The notes under the pieces are model-generated. The model was not told the DNA's origin. It saw nothing but the letters and a program-made list of their open reading frames with translations, and did not search any database. The translations under genes were made by a program, and so were the position numbers. From CAZVEV01 sp964625865 (lineage in GTDB: Bacteria; Planctomycetota; Phycisphaerae; SM23-33), in contig CAZVEV010000037.1 in the NCBI GenBank assembly GCA_964625865.1, forward strand, positions 1-33,186: 33,186 nt of DNA, in the 5' to 3' direction. Position 1 is the first letter of the stretch. Each line of letters starts with the position of its first letter. This document shows, one piece after another, positions 15,034 to 22,668 of this stretch.

Positions 15034-17712
15034 CTAGCCTATCGTATCGCGTGCCCAGTCGGCTGCAACGGTCAATGCCTCGCCGATTTTCGCCGCGTCT
15101 TTCCCGCCGGCCTGGGCCATCGTGTCCTTGCCGCCCCCGCCCCCGCCGACCACCGGCGCCACCGCCTTGACCCACGCGCCGGCCTTGATGCCGCACTCGG
15201 CCACCGCCGCCTCGGACGCCATCGCCACCAGCAGCACCTTGCCCTCCCCCGCCGCCGCGGCTACCAACATCGCCGCGGCGCCCTTCTGGCGCTGGCGGTC
15301 GCACTCGGCCCGCATCGCCTGGGGATCGCCGACCGGCATCGTGCCGATCAGCACGGCCCCGGCGGGCGACTCGACCGTCCGGACGACCTCGAAACTCGCC
15401 TCGGCCGCCCCACTGCCGCCCTTCGGCGCCTTGCGGAGGGCCTTGATCTCTTTCTGCATCGCGACGATCCGCTCGCCAATCGCGTCGGGCGACGTCTTGA
15501 GCGCCCGCGACGCCGTACGCACCACCGCGTCAAGCTCCTGTACGCGGGCGACCGCCGCCGCACCGGTCAGCGCCGTGATCCGACGCACGCCCTTGGCGAC
15601 CGATTCCTCGGAGATGATCTTCAACAGGCCCACCTGGCTGGTCCGCGTCAGGTGCGTCCCGCCGCAGAACTCCACCGCGTCCCCGACGGCCACCACGCGA
15701 ACCGGGTCGGGATACTTCTCGCCGAAGACCGCCCGCACGCCGGGAATCTGCTTGGCCTCGGCCAGCGGGAGCACGCTGACGGCTACCGGCTCGTCGGCGA
15801 GGATCCGCTCGTTGGCCAGGCGCTCGACCTCAGCCAACTGCTCGGCCCCGACGGCCTGGTTGTGATGGAAGTCGAACCGCAGGCGGTCCGGGCCCACTTC
15901 GCTGCCGGCCTGGTTGACGTGGTCGCCCAAGACCTGGCGCAGGGCCCAGTTCAGCACGTGCGTGCCGGTGTGGTTCCGCCGAATCGCCGCCCGCTCGGGG
16001 CCTACGACGCAGGTGACGGTCTGCCCGGCCGCCAGTTCGCCCGCCGCCAGCGTGCCCACGTGAAGCACCGACGGGCCGGCCAGTTGCGCGTCGCTGACGG
16101 CAAAGCTGCCGCCGTCGAACGTCAACTCGCCCGAGTCGCCGACCTGGCCGCCCTGCTCGGCGTAGAAGTTTGTCTTGTCCAGCACGACCGCGGCCTCGTC
16201 GCCCGCCGACAGCGCCCCGTCGGTGATGAACTGACCGTCAACCACCCAGCCAAGCACGGCCGCGGCGAGAGGCTCTGCCGAGTCCTTGGCCGAATCGTCG
16301 CAGGCGGGCAGGTCCAGCGCGGCGTCGGCTTTGAACGCGTCGGCGCCGGCGCCGGACGTCTTCCGGTGGGCCTCCATCTCCGCCTCGTAGCCGGCCATGT
16401 CCACCGTCAGACCGTTTTCCTCGGCCATCAGCTCCGTCAGGTCCACGGGGAACCCGTACGTCGCATACAGCTCGAACGCCACCTCGCCGGACAGTTGCTT
16501 CCCGTCGGCGGCGACGACGCGGTCGGCCTGTCGCTGGAACAGCTCGATCCCGCGGTCCAGCGTGCGGGTGAAGGCGGCCTCCTCGGCCTGGATCGTCTCG
16601 ACGATGTACTGCTGCCGCTCGGCGATCTCCGGGAACATGCCGCTCATCAGTTCGACCACCGTCCCCACCAACGGCGTGATGACGGGCCCCTCGATGCCCA
16701 AATGCTGCCTGCCGTACCGCACGCCGCGGCGCAGGATGCGCTGCAGCACGTAGTTACGCCCCTTGTTGCCGGGCACGATGCCGTCGGCTATCGCGAACGT
16801 CAGCGTTCGCACGTGGTCGGCCAATACGCGGCAGGCCACGTCGCGGATGTCCTCTTCGCTGGTCACGTCGAAGCGGTCGTCCAGGCCGGACGCCGCGCCG
16901 TAGCGGTGGTCCGTCATCGTCTCGATCTTCTCGATGATCGGCACGAACAGGTCGGTCGCGTAGTTGCTCTTCTTGCCCTGGAGCACCGCGCAGACGCGCT
17001 CGAAGCCCGCCCCGGTGTCCACGTGGCAGGCAGGCAGGGGGTTCAGCACGCCGTCGTCCCCGCGGTTGTACTGGATGAACACGAGGTTCCACAGCTCGAT
17101 CACGTCGGGGCTGTCGGCGTTGACCCGGTCCGCGCCGGTCCCGTCGGGCGTCAGGTCGATGTGGATCTCGCTGCAGGGCCCGCACGGGCCGGTCTCGCCC
17201 ATCTCCCAGAAGTTGTCCTTCTTGTCGTGGCGCGAGATGTGGCTCGGGTCGATGTCGGTCCGCTCGATCCAGAGGCGCTCGGCCTCCTCGTCGGGGGCCA
17301 GTCCGTCGGCCTCGTCCCCGCCGAACACCGTCGCGTACAGGCGGTCTTTGGGCAGGCCCCAGACCTCCGTCATCAGCGTCCAGGCCCACTCGATCGCCTC
17401 AGCCTTGAAGTAGTCGCCAAAGCTCCAGTTACCGAGCATTTCGAAGAACGTGTGGTGGTAGCAATCGTGGCCGACGTCTTCCAGGTCGTTGTGCTTGCCG
17501 CCCGCGCGGATGCACTTCTGGCTGTTGTGGGCCCGGTTGTAGTCCCGCATCTCGCTGCCCAGGAAGATCGCCTTGAACTGGTTCATCCCCGCGTTGGCGA
17601 ACAGCAGCGTGGGGTCCTCAGCCGGCAAGAGCGGGCTGGAGGGCACAAACGTATGGCCGCGCTCCTCGAAGAACGCCAGGAAGTCGTCCCGTATCTCTTT
17701 TGACGTACGCAT
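15034..17712 (-). CDS. alaS: Alanyl-tRNA synthetase
   Basis: Charges tRNA-Ala with alanine and clears mischarged Ser and Gly. The 892-residue protein has the usual order: class II catalytic core at the N-terminus (MRTSKEIRDDFLAFFEERGH, then FFEMLGNWSFGDYF at 89-102 and VDTGAGFERV at 231-240), an editing domain with HTGTH (581-585) and CGGTH (683-687), and a C-terminal domain ending in a glycine-rich stretch and KDTMAQAGGKD. The open frame extends 51 codons upstream, but ATG 17712 gives the family N-terminus and follows AGAAGAAG. Full length; nothing missing. A strong promoter lies about 77 bp upstream. It is transcribed separately from the fatty-acid operon, with about 160 bp between them. 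Confidence 0.97.
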   Translation of the reverse strand: MRTSKEIRDDFLAFFEERGHTFVPSSPLLPAEDPTLLFANAGMNQFKAIFLGSEMRDYNRAHNSQKCIRAGGKHNDLEDVGHDCYHHTFFEMLGNWSFGDYFKAEAIEWAWTLMTEVWGLPKDRLYATVFGGDEADGLAPDEEAERLWIERTDIDPSHISRHDKKDNFWEMGETGPCGPCSEIHIDLTPDGTGADRVNADSPDVIELWNLVFIQYNRGDDGVLNPLPACHVDTGAGFERVCAVLQGKKSNYATDLFVPIIEKIETMTDHRYGAASGLDDRFDVTSEEDIRDVACRVLADHVRTLTFAIADGIVPGNKGRNYVLQRILRRGVRYGRQHLGIEGPVITPLVGTVVELMSGMFPEIAERQQYIVETIQAEEAAFTRTLDRGIELFQRQADRVVAADGKQLSGEVAFELYATYGFPVDLTELMAEENGLTVDMAGYEAEMEAHRKTSGAGADAFKADAALDLPACDDSAKDSAEPLAAAVLGWVVDGQFITDGALSAGDEAAVVLDKTNFYAEQGGQVGDSGELTFDGGSFAVSDAQLAGPSVLHVGTLAAGELAAGQTVTCVVGPERAAIRRNHTGTHVLNWALRQVLGDHVNQAGSEVGPDRLRFDFHHNQAVGAEQLAEVERLANERILADEPVAVSVLPLAEAKQIPGVRAVFGEKYPDPVRVVAVGDAVEFCGGTHLTRTSQVGLLKIISEESVAKGVRRITALTGAAAVARVQELDAVVRTASRALKTSPDAIGERIVAMQKEIKALRKAPKGGSGAAEASFEVVRTVESPAGAVLIGTMPVGDPQAMRAECDRQRQKGAAAMLVAAAAGEGKVLLVAMASEAAVAECGIKAGAWVKAVAPVVGGGGGGKDTMAQAGGKDAAKIGEALTVAADWARDTIG

Positions 17713-17788
17713 GTTACACTTCTTCTTCCGCAGGCCGCCGCCACGGGCGAGCAAACACCCGCGGCCGACCCTGACAAAGGAATGCGGC

Positions 17789-17817
17789 ATTGTACCGACA
17801 AAGCCCCCACGTGCCAA
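17789..17817 (-). promoter_or_regulatory. Promoter of alaS
   Basis: Minus-strand TTGGCA (17812-17817), 17-base spacer, TACAAT (17789-17794). The leader is about 70 bases. No T-box-like leader is evident. Confidence 0.65.
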
Positions 17818-17846
17818 GCGCCATTCTCTCCTTTTCACGGCATTGA

Positions 17847-17914
17847 TCTCACACGAAGACACCAAGACACCAAGTCCCTACATCCCCTTTGTGCCTTTGT
17901 GCCTTCGTGTGAGA
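17847..17914. repeat. Imperfect palindromic repeat (ACGAAG/CTTCGT type), 28-base arms
   Basis: Left arm 17847-17874 and right arm 17887-17914 are inverted copies with four mismatches around a 12-base loop. Each arm contains a 7-base period built on CACCAAG or CACAAAG words. Phrases of this kind recur in intergenic DNA of several environmental bacterial groups, from general recollection rather than a search. Its right end coincides with the point where the Mth938-like gene loses homology. Confidence 0.85.
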
Positions 17915-18031
17915 TTCCGTCTCCCGCCACCACGGACTGACCACCTCCCCGTCAGGAAGAATCATCACATCCTTCCTACACGTCACCCCATCAATCACCA
18001 TCCTGCCGAACGAGTGAGCCTCAATCATCAC
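17915..18031 (-). pseudogene. Truncated Mth938/AAMDC-family gene fragment
   Basis: About 37 codons read on the minus strand as the start of a Mth938-domain protein: IEAHSFGRMVIDG, then ILPDGEVVSPWWR. The family normally runs to roughly 110-130 residues, continuing after WWR with a conserved gly/his segment and a beta-alpha fold. Here the frame instead enters the palindromic repeat at about 17914 and ends with meaningless sequence. A purine-rich site (AAGGGA) precedes the GTG/ATG start pair (18029 and 18026), and TATAAT lies on the minus strand at 18096-18101, so expression signals may remain. The lost part is not found between the repeat and alaS. The family assignment is by eye and fairly strong. 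Confidence 0.7.
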
Positions 18032-18127
18032 ATCCGGTCCCTTGATGCATCGAAACGGCTGTTCCTAGTCATCCCGGAACGCTGATGGTGTCCTCATTAT
18101 ACGCCACCCTGCATCCGCCATTCCTGA

Positions 18128-18153
18128 ATCTGCGTCATCTGCGCGATCTGCGG
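18128..18153. repeat. Tandem 9-base repeat (ATCTGCGNN x3)
   Basis: Three consecutive units beginning ATCTGCG, with the last unit one base shorter. It lies between the Mth938-like fragment and the end of the FxLYD-like gene. Too short and irregular for a CRISPR. Confidence 0.7.
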
Positions 18154-18175
18154 CTAGCTCCGGCCGTCAGCCGTC

Positions 18176-18739
18176 TCAGAAGGCGAATTCGACGTTGGTG
18201 ACCGAAGCCCTGATGTGTTTCGGTTCGGCGCCGAGGGCGTCGGGGGCGATGGTGCTGCGGAAGTCGGCGGTAGCGCTGGGCTTGAGGGCGGGGGTGTAGG
18301 GCACGTCGGGGACGTCGATCTCGCGGGTAAAGACGGGGTAGATCTTCTCGGTGTAGATCGGGGCCTTGTCGGCGTCCATGCAGACGACGGTGACCTCGAC
18401 CTGGTTCAGCGTGCGGGTGCCCGTGTTGGTGACGCGGCCCGATACGACCCAGGTGCCGGAAAGGTCCCTGGTGAACTCAAACGCGGTCAGCTTGACCATG
18501 GAGCGGTATCCGCTCTTGCTCAGCGGGGCGTCGTCGAGGTCCTGTCGATTCCTGCGGCTGCGTGTGGCGGGGTCCTGGTCGACGGGATCCGTAGCGGTGT
18601 AGTGGACGGTCACGGCGACGGCGACGGCGAGGCAGCAGACGACGAGGCCGGCGGTCAGCAGGCGGATGCGGCGACGGTTGGGTTTATCGTCGGCAGCACC
18701 GGCCTGGTCGTTGTCGTCTGGAGATCGAGACTGGGTCAT
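18176..18739 (-). CDS. Single-pass membrane protein, FxLYD/DUF3426-like extracellular domain
   Basis: 187-residue protein of unknown function. It begins with a charged cytoplasmic segment (to about residue 24, ending NRRR), one membrane helix at about 26-46, and an exported beta-rich domain. The run SGRVTNTGTRTLNQVEVTVVCMD resembles the FxLYD/DUF3426 beta-sandwich pattern, in which a variation on a G-x-V-x-N-x-G motif is followed by alternating hydrophobic residues. The start at 18739 is preferred to the ATG at 18766 because AAGGGA lies just upstream of it. It is divergent from the sialidase gene. Nothing ties it to a pathway. Confidence 0.75.
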   Translation of the reverse strand: MTQSRSPDDNDQAGAADDKPNRRRIRLLTAGLVVCCLAVAVAVTVHYTATDPVDQDPATRSRRNRQDLDDAPLSKSGYRSMVKLTAFEFTRDLSGTWVVSGRVTNTGTRTLNQVEVTVVCMDADKAPIYTEKIYPVFTREIDVPDVPYTPALKPSATADFRSTIAPDALGAEPKHIRASVTNVEFAF

Positions 18740-18811
18740 CGGGCCTGTCCCTTCATCTGCTGCCACATGGTCGCCCCAAGCGGCGTGGAAAGCAAGAACG
18801 ACATCGCATTG

Positions 18812-18826
18812 CGGACCCGCGGTCCG
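18812..18826. promoter_or_regulatory. Perfect palindrome between divergent genes, possible operator
   Basis: CGGACC and GGTCCG flank CGC in the 147-bp space between the FxLYD-like gene and the sialidase. It overlaps the end of a TTGCGG that stands 17 bases before a weak TAGGCT, a possible sialidase promoter. Operator function is speculative; no regulator is encoded nearby. Confidence 0.3.
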
Positions 18827-18886
18827 TTGCGTAGGCTCTGGCGGTCGAGAAACCCCGGTGCGGTTGGATTACGTAGGAGACAGGTC

Positions 18887-20071
18887 ATGTGGCAGAGCGG
18901 TTGGCTGAGGAACGTTATCGTTAGTGCGGTGCTGGTGGCGGGGATGTCGGCGGCTGTCGCGCGGGACAAGGCGCCGGGCAAGGCGCCGGTCACGGGGGCG
19001 GGGCGGCCGGCGGAGGGGAAGCTCGATGCATTCCTGGGTGGGACGACGCTCGATATACAGAAGGTGCACTCCGGCGGGCGGTTCCCGAACGTGGTGGTGG
19101 CGATCGACGGGTCGGTGCTGGCCGTCTGGAACGGTGTGAAGGTGCGCCGCAGCGACGATGGGGGCAAGACGTGGGGGGAGGAGATCCTGATCGGCAAGGG
19201 GTTCATGGGCGGCGGGGTGACGGTCAACGAGCGGACGGGCGAGATCCTGGCGTTCGTGGAGGCCCGCCACCCGCCGGCGGACCTGACGGTCTACAAGAGC
19301 GGCGACCATGGCAAGACGTGGGCGGCGGTGAAGGTGACGATCAAGCCGGACAGCAAGGGCAACGTGCCGAGCATGCACATGAACGAGCACGGGATCACGC
19401 TGCGGCACGGCAAGTGGGCGGGGCGGCTCATCCGCCCGTCGCGGTGGTACGCGGGCAAGAACCACAACAGCAAGTGGCCCGAGCATTACACCAACGCGAT
19501 CTACAGCGACGACGGCGGGGCCACGTGGCTAACCAGCGAGCCGTTCGGGGCGATGGGCACGGGCGAGGCGACGCTGGCCGAGCTTTCCGACGGGACGATC
19601 TACTACAACTCGCGCCGCCATTGGGCCCCGAAGGGCCAGAACCCGATGAGGCGCTGGACGGCCCGCAGCACCGACGGCGGGGCGACGTGGAAGGACCTGA
19701 AGATCTGCCAGGTGCTCCCCGACGGGCCCCAGGACAGGAACTACGGCTGCATGGGGGGGCTCGTGCGCCTGCCGATCGCGGGCCGCGACATCCTGCTGTA
19801 CAGCAACTGCGACAGTCCCCGCGGGCGGAAGCTCGGCACGGTGTGGGCGAGCTTCGACGGGGGCAAGAGTTGGCCCCTCAAGCGCCTGGTGACCGAAGGC
19901 GGGTTCGCGTATTCGTCCATCAACGCGGGTCGACCCGGGACAAAGAGCGCCGGCTGGATCTACCTGAACTACGAGTGCGGCGGATCGCAGGTGGCGCGGT
20001 TCAACCTCAGTTGGGTGCTCAAGGGCAAGGCGACCGGCGACGGCAAGGTCCCGGCGTGGGTCACGCGCTGA
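18887..20071 (+). CDS. Exported sialidase-like BNR repeat protein (GH33-like)
   Basis: 394-residue six-bladed propeller-type protein with an N-terminal signal peptide (hydrophobic stretch ending near residue 25). Five Asp-boxes are visible at about 89-96, 138-145, 207-214, 261-268 and 322-329 (for example SDDGGKTW). A GRFPNVV near 64 stands where sialidases have their arginine-containing RIP motif. GEATLAELSDG (227-236), Y342 in AYSSI and E363 in LNYECG fit the conserved Glu, catalytic Tyr and later Glu of exo-sialidases. Substrate is unproven; many planctomycete relatives with this fold act on other sugars or are not enzymes. ATG 18887 follows AGGAGA at six bases. The frame is open far upstream but only as antisense to the divergent gene. 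Confidence 0.85.
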   Translation: MWQSGWLRNVIVSAVLVAGMSAAVARDKAPGKAPVTGAGRPAEGKLDAFLGGTTLDIQKVHSGGRFPNVVVAIDGSVLAVWNGVKVRRSDDGGKTWGEEILIGKGFMGGGVTVNERTGEILAFVEARHPPADLTVYKSGDHGKTWAAVKVTIKPDSKGNVPSMHMNEHGITLRHGKWAGRLIRPSRWYAGKNHNSKWPEHYTNAIYSDDGGATWLTSEPFGAMGTGEATLAELSDGTIYYNSRRHWAPKGQNPMRRWTARSTDGGATWKDLKICQVLPDGPQDRNYGCMGGLVRLPIAGRDILLYSNCDSPRGRKLGTVWASFDGGKSWPLKRLVTEGGFAYSSINAGRPGTKSAGWIYLNYECGGSQVARFNLSWVLKGKATGDGKVPAWVTR

Positions 20072-20125
20072 GCGGGGTGCTGCGGGGGGGCATAGCGTCC
20101 TCGTGCGGGGCCCGGTGGACCCCGC

Positions 20126-20148
20126 GCTGGCCAGCTAAAGCTGCCAGC
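20126..20148. repeat. Palindrome (GCTGGC...GCCAGC)
   Basis: Ten-base arms with one bulged C fold around two bases, containing AGCTAAAGCT. It lies 54 bp after the sialidase stop. The absence of a T-tract argues against a classical terminator. The core is shaped like other short intergenic palindromes of this window. Confidence 0.5.
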
Positions 20149-20186
20149 CCGAGCGCCGCGGGCGAACGGCGAGCGTAGTCCGTAGG

Positions 20187-20249
20187 GCGTGCAACATGCT
20201 TGCACGCGGAACAATGAGCGTGTCCGTCACGCGTGCAAGCAAATTGCAC
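20187..20249. repeat. Two related hairpins built on GTGCAA...TTGCAC
   Basis: First hairpin 20187-20207 has 8-base arms GCGTGCAA/TTGCACGC and a 5-base loop; the second, 20233-20249, has 6-base arms GTGCAA/TTGCAC and also a 5-base loop. The word GCGTGCAAG recurs at 23347-23355, downstream of pgsA. Confidence 0.55.
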
Positions 20250-20298
20250 CCCCAACAGCAGAAACCACGCGACCACACCAAGCCGTAGGCCCGTGCGC

Positions 20299-20889
20299 TT
20301 ACTCGAGCTTGCTTTCGAGCTTGCTCGCCATGGCGGCGCAGGCGTCGTAGAGGACTTCGCTGTGGTTGTCGTCGCGGCTTCGGTGGACGGCGGCTGACCA
20401 GAGCACCTCGCCGGTCTCCGTGCTGACCAGTCGTGCGGTGAAGGCCAGGCTCGACCCGCTGCAGAACCCCACCTGCCACCAGTGGAAGTCTGAGACGTAG
20501 CCCACCACCACGCCGTCGATTGCGGCCGCCTCGCCGACCTTCTTCAGGTTGGCCGGCGTCAGCACGTCAGCGGGCGTGAGCTTCAGGTCGTTCATCACCT
20601 GCTTGAGGCGACGGCTTTCGACGACCTGCAACTGCGGAACGTCCACCAGCGCAACGGCTACCGCGTCGGCGACGATCTCGCCGGCGTTGTCGATCTGGTG
20701 GGTGTCGTGGGCCCCGAGAAGCGTTTCGACCGGGTCTCGCGAGGAGTTGAAGTCCAGGACGGCAATGCGGTACGACGCGTCGGGGCGCGCGCCGGCCATG
20801 ATGTTAACACGCGTCTCGCCGCACCCTCCGACCGCCAACACCGCCGCCAACACGCCAACCAGCATCATCACTGTCCGTCGATCAGTCAT
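20299..20889 (-). CDS. CsgG/GNA1162-like outer-membrane lipoprotein
   Basis: 196-residue lipoprotein: basic start MTDRRT, hydrophobic stretch, and lipobox VGGC with the lipidated cysteine at 23. The mature part begins with RIAVLDFN, the first strand typical of CsgG-like and related anticodon-binding-like periplasmic folds, and contains a glutamate/arginine region (LQVVESRRLKQVMND) and VDGVVVGYVSDF. The C-terminal part resembles TETGEVLW of the same group. Curli partners are absent, so a general periplasmic role is the safest reading. ATG 20889 follows GGGAGA; an in-frame GTG lies seven codons upstream. Alone in its operon behind its own promoter. Confidence 0.75.
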   Translation of the reverse strand: MTDRRTVMMLVGVLAAVLAVGGCGETRVNIMAGARPDASYRIAVLDFNSSRDPVETLLGAHDTHQIDNAGEIVADAVAVALVDVPQLQVVESRRLKQVMNDLKLTPADVLTPANLKKVGEAAAIDGVVVGYVSDFHWWQVGFCSGSSLAFTARLVSTETGEVLWSAAVHRSRDDNHSEVLYDACAAMASKLESKLE

Positions 20890-20936
20890 GAGAATCTCCC
20901 GGGGTGACACTTACCTCACCTTTCGCCACGTGTCTT

Positions 20937-20965
20937 ATCGTACCGATGCGTCCCCTGGCGTTCAA
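20937..20965 (-). promoter_or_regulatory. Promoter of the CsgG-like lipoprotein
   Basis: Minus-strand TTGAAC (20960-20965), a 17-base spacer, then TACGAT (20937-20942). The leader to the ATG is about 40 bases. Confidence 0.55.
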
Positions 20966-21030
20966 GAATCTACGCAGGACACCTCGGACTCGTGCGCAGC
21001 AGCTCTATGCAACCAAGAGGCAAAACGAAA

Positions 21031-21167
21031 GAAAGAGGATGGGGATTGCACGGATTTCGGAGATTACACGGACGGGTGTAGTGGAGATGACCACGGAGGC
21101 GTGAGTTGCGGACGTTTTCTGAAATCCCTCTATAATCCCTTAATCCGCGCAATCCCCGTCCTCTTTC
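21031..21167. repeat. Palindromic element with 26-base arms (GGGGATTGC type)
   Basis: The left arm 21031-21056 and right arm 21142-21167 are inverted copies with two mismatches. Inside them, GGAGATTACA and TATAATCCC are a further imperfect pair, so the 137-bp block could form a long stem. It lies in the 368-bp space between the divergent lipoprotein gene and rimO, which otherwise holds only the two promoters. No open frame makes sense. GGGATTGC words also occur beside the gap (9123-9137). Confidence 0.8.
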
Positions 21168-21245
21168 CGTTTTCTGTCGTCTTGGATATCCGGTCTCGCG
21201 TGCCGACGATCCGGGAATTCCGTTTGGTCGCGGCCGGCGCGTGCG

Positions 21246-21251
21246 TATCAT
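21246..21251 (+). promoter_or_regulatory. Probable -10 element of rimO (TATCAT)
   Basis: TATCAT ends six bases before the preferred rimO ATG. TTGGTC at 21224-21229 is a fair -35 with a 16-base spacer. There is no ribosome binding site between promoter and gene, so the mRNA may be leaderless. Confidence 0.45.
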
Positions 21252-21257
21252 GCTGTG

Positions 21258-22583
21258 ATGAATGCAGACGCTCCGTTAACGATATCGCTGGTTTCACTGG
21301 GCTGTCCGAAGAACCTGGTCGACAGCGAGAAGATGCTCGCCTGCCTTGCCGAGGCCGGCGTGGTCGTCGGCGCGCCGATGGACGACGCGGACGTGATCGT
21401 CATCAACACCTGCGGGTTCCTGTCGGCGGCGAGGGACGAGTCGCTGGAGGTCATCGCCGAGGCCGTCGCGCAGAAGGCCTCCGGGCGGGCGCGGCGCGTG
21501 GTGGTGGCCGGCTGCCTTGTCAATCGCGACGAGGAGACGCTGTACGAGCTGGCCCCCGGCGTGGATGCGATTGTCGGGGTCAACAACCGCGAGGAGATCG
21601 TCGCCGCCGTCACGGGCGATACGCGGTGGACGAAGTTCGACCCGCACGTGATCGGCCCGGCGGTTTCGGACGCGGCCAGGTTCCGCCTGACGCCGCGTCA
21701 CACGGCCTATCTGCGCATCAGCGAGGGCTGCTCGCAGCGCTGCACGTTCTGCACGATCCCGGACATCCGGGGCCCGTTCCGGTCCAAGCCGTTCGGCGGC
21801 GTGCTGGCCGAGGCGGCCGAGTTGATCGCCGACGGCGCCCTCGAACTGAACATCATCGGCCAGGACACCACCTGCTACGGCTCGGACGACGCGGGGGGCG
21901 CGTCCCTGGCGGCGCTGCTGGCGGCCCTGGACGCCCTGGACGGCGCGACGTGGATCCGCCTGCTGTACACGTATCCGCGCCGGTTCACCGACGACCTGGT
22001 CGAGGCGATAGCGAACTGTCCCCACGTCCTGCCCTACGTCGACATGCCGCTGCAGCACATGGCCGACGGCGTGCTGAAGCGCATGGGGCGCGGCGTAACG
22101 GGCGACCAGCAGCGAAACCTCCTGACGCACCTCCGCAGCCGCATACCGGACCTGACGCTGCGGACGACGTTTATCGTGGGCTTCCCCGGCGAGACCGACC
22201 GGGAGTTCGCCGAACTGCTCGACGTGGTCAACGAGCTGAAGTTCGAGGCGATGGGGGTTTTCGCGTTCTCGCCGGAAGACGGCACGCCGGCGGCGGGGAT
22301 GGACGACCAGGTTCCCGACGAGGTCAAGGCCGCCCGCGTCGAGGCGCTGATGCAGGCCCAGCAGGCCATCGTCTTCGACGCCAATCGGCGCGCCGTTGGC
22401 AACGATCTGGAAGTACTTGTTGACGGCGTGGACCCGGAAGGGTATTGCATTGGTCGCTCCCGCGCCCAGGCGCCGGAGATCGACGGGCTGTGCATCCTGA
22501 CCGATCCCCAGCCGGCGGGCCAGTTGATTACGGCACGCGTGGCTGACTGGCAGGAGTATGACCTGATAGTGGAACCACACTGA
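21258..22583 (+). CDS. rimO: Ribosomal protein uS12 methylthiotransferase RimO
   Basis: Radical SAM enzyme that adds a methylthio group to an aspartate of ribosomal protein uS12. The 441-residue protein has the N-terminal cluster-binding MTTase domain (cysteines 16, 52 and 86 in SLGCPKN, NTCGF and AGCLVN), the radical SAM motif CSQRCTFC (158, 162, 165), and a C-terminal TRAM-like domain. The phrase RSRAQAPEIDG near the end distinguishes RimO from the related tRNA enzyme MiaB. ATG 21258 is preferred to the adjacent in-frame GTG at 21255; neither has a clear ribosome binding site. pgsA follows 85 bp downstream. Confidence 0.96.
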   Translation: MNADAPLTISLVSLGCPKNLVDSEKMLACLAEAGVVVGAPMDDADVIVINTCGFLSAARDESLEVIAEAVAQKASGRARRVVVAGCLVNRDEETLYELAPGVDAIVGVNNREEIVAAVTGDTRWTKFDPHVIGPAVSDAARFRLTPRHTAYLRISEGCSQRCTFCTIPDIRGPFRSKPFGGVLAEAAELIADGALELNIIGQDTTCYGSDDAGGASLAALLAALDALDGATWIRLLYTYPRRFTDDLVEAIANCPHVLPYVDMPLQHMADGVLKRMGRGVTGDQQRNLLTHLRSRIPDLTLRTTFIVGFPGETDREFAELLDVVNELKFEAMGVFAFSPEDGTPAAGMDDQVPDEVKAARVEALMQAQQAIVFDANRRAVGNDLEVLVDGVDPEGYCIGRSRAQAPEIDGLCILTDPQPAGQLITARVADWQEYDLIVEPH

Positions 22584-22629
22584 ACGAATGAACTGGATTC
22601 TTTGGACGCACTGACCGTGACACAGCCAA

Positions 22630-22649
22630 CCCCGGCTGGGGCCGTTTTT
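22630..22649 (+). terminator. Weak possible terminator after rimO
   Basis: CCCC and GGGG around four bases, followed by CCG and five T. The stem is only four pairs, so this is a marginal call. If real, pgsA needs its own promoter, which I cannot see clearly. Confidence 0.25.
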
Positions 22650-22668
22650 CCCGGACGGCGGAATCGCA

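Noticed and set aside
14992..17703. 903-codon open frame on the plus strand opposite alaS
   Set aside because: It is the antisense shadow of a full-length AlaS with all motifs; the translation is a repetitive His/Arg/Val/Asp-rich sequence typical of the reverse frame of GC-rich genes.
18096..18101. TATAAT as evidence that the Mth938-like fragment is an active short gene
   Set aside because: No -35 is seen at 16-18 bases, and the encoded product lacks most of the domain; a surviving promoter box does not show function.
18128..18153. ATCTGCG tandem as a CRISPR remnant
   Set aside because: The unit is nine bases with no spacers and there are no cas genes; it fits a simple tandem word.
22630..22649. 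Strong intrinsic terminator between rimO and pgsA
   Set aside because: Only a four-pair stem is available before the five T, so it is listed at low confidence and not used to separate operons.
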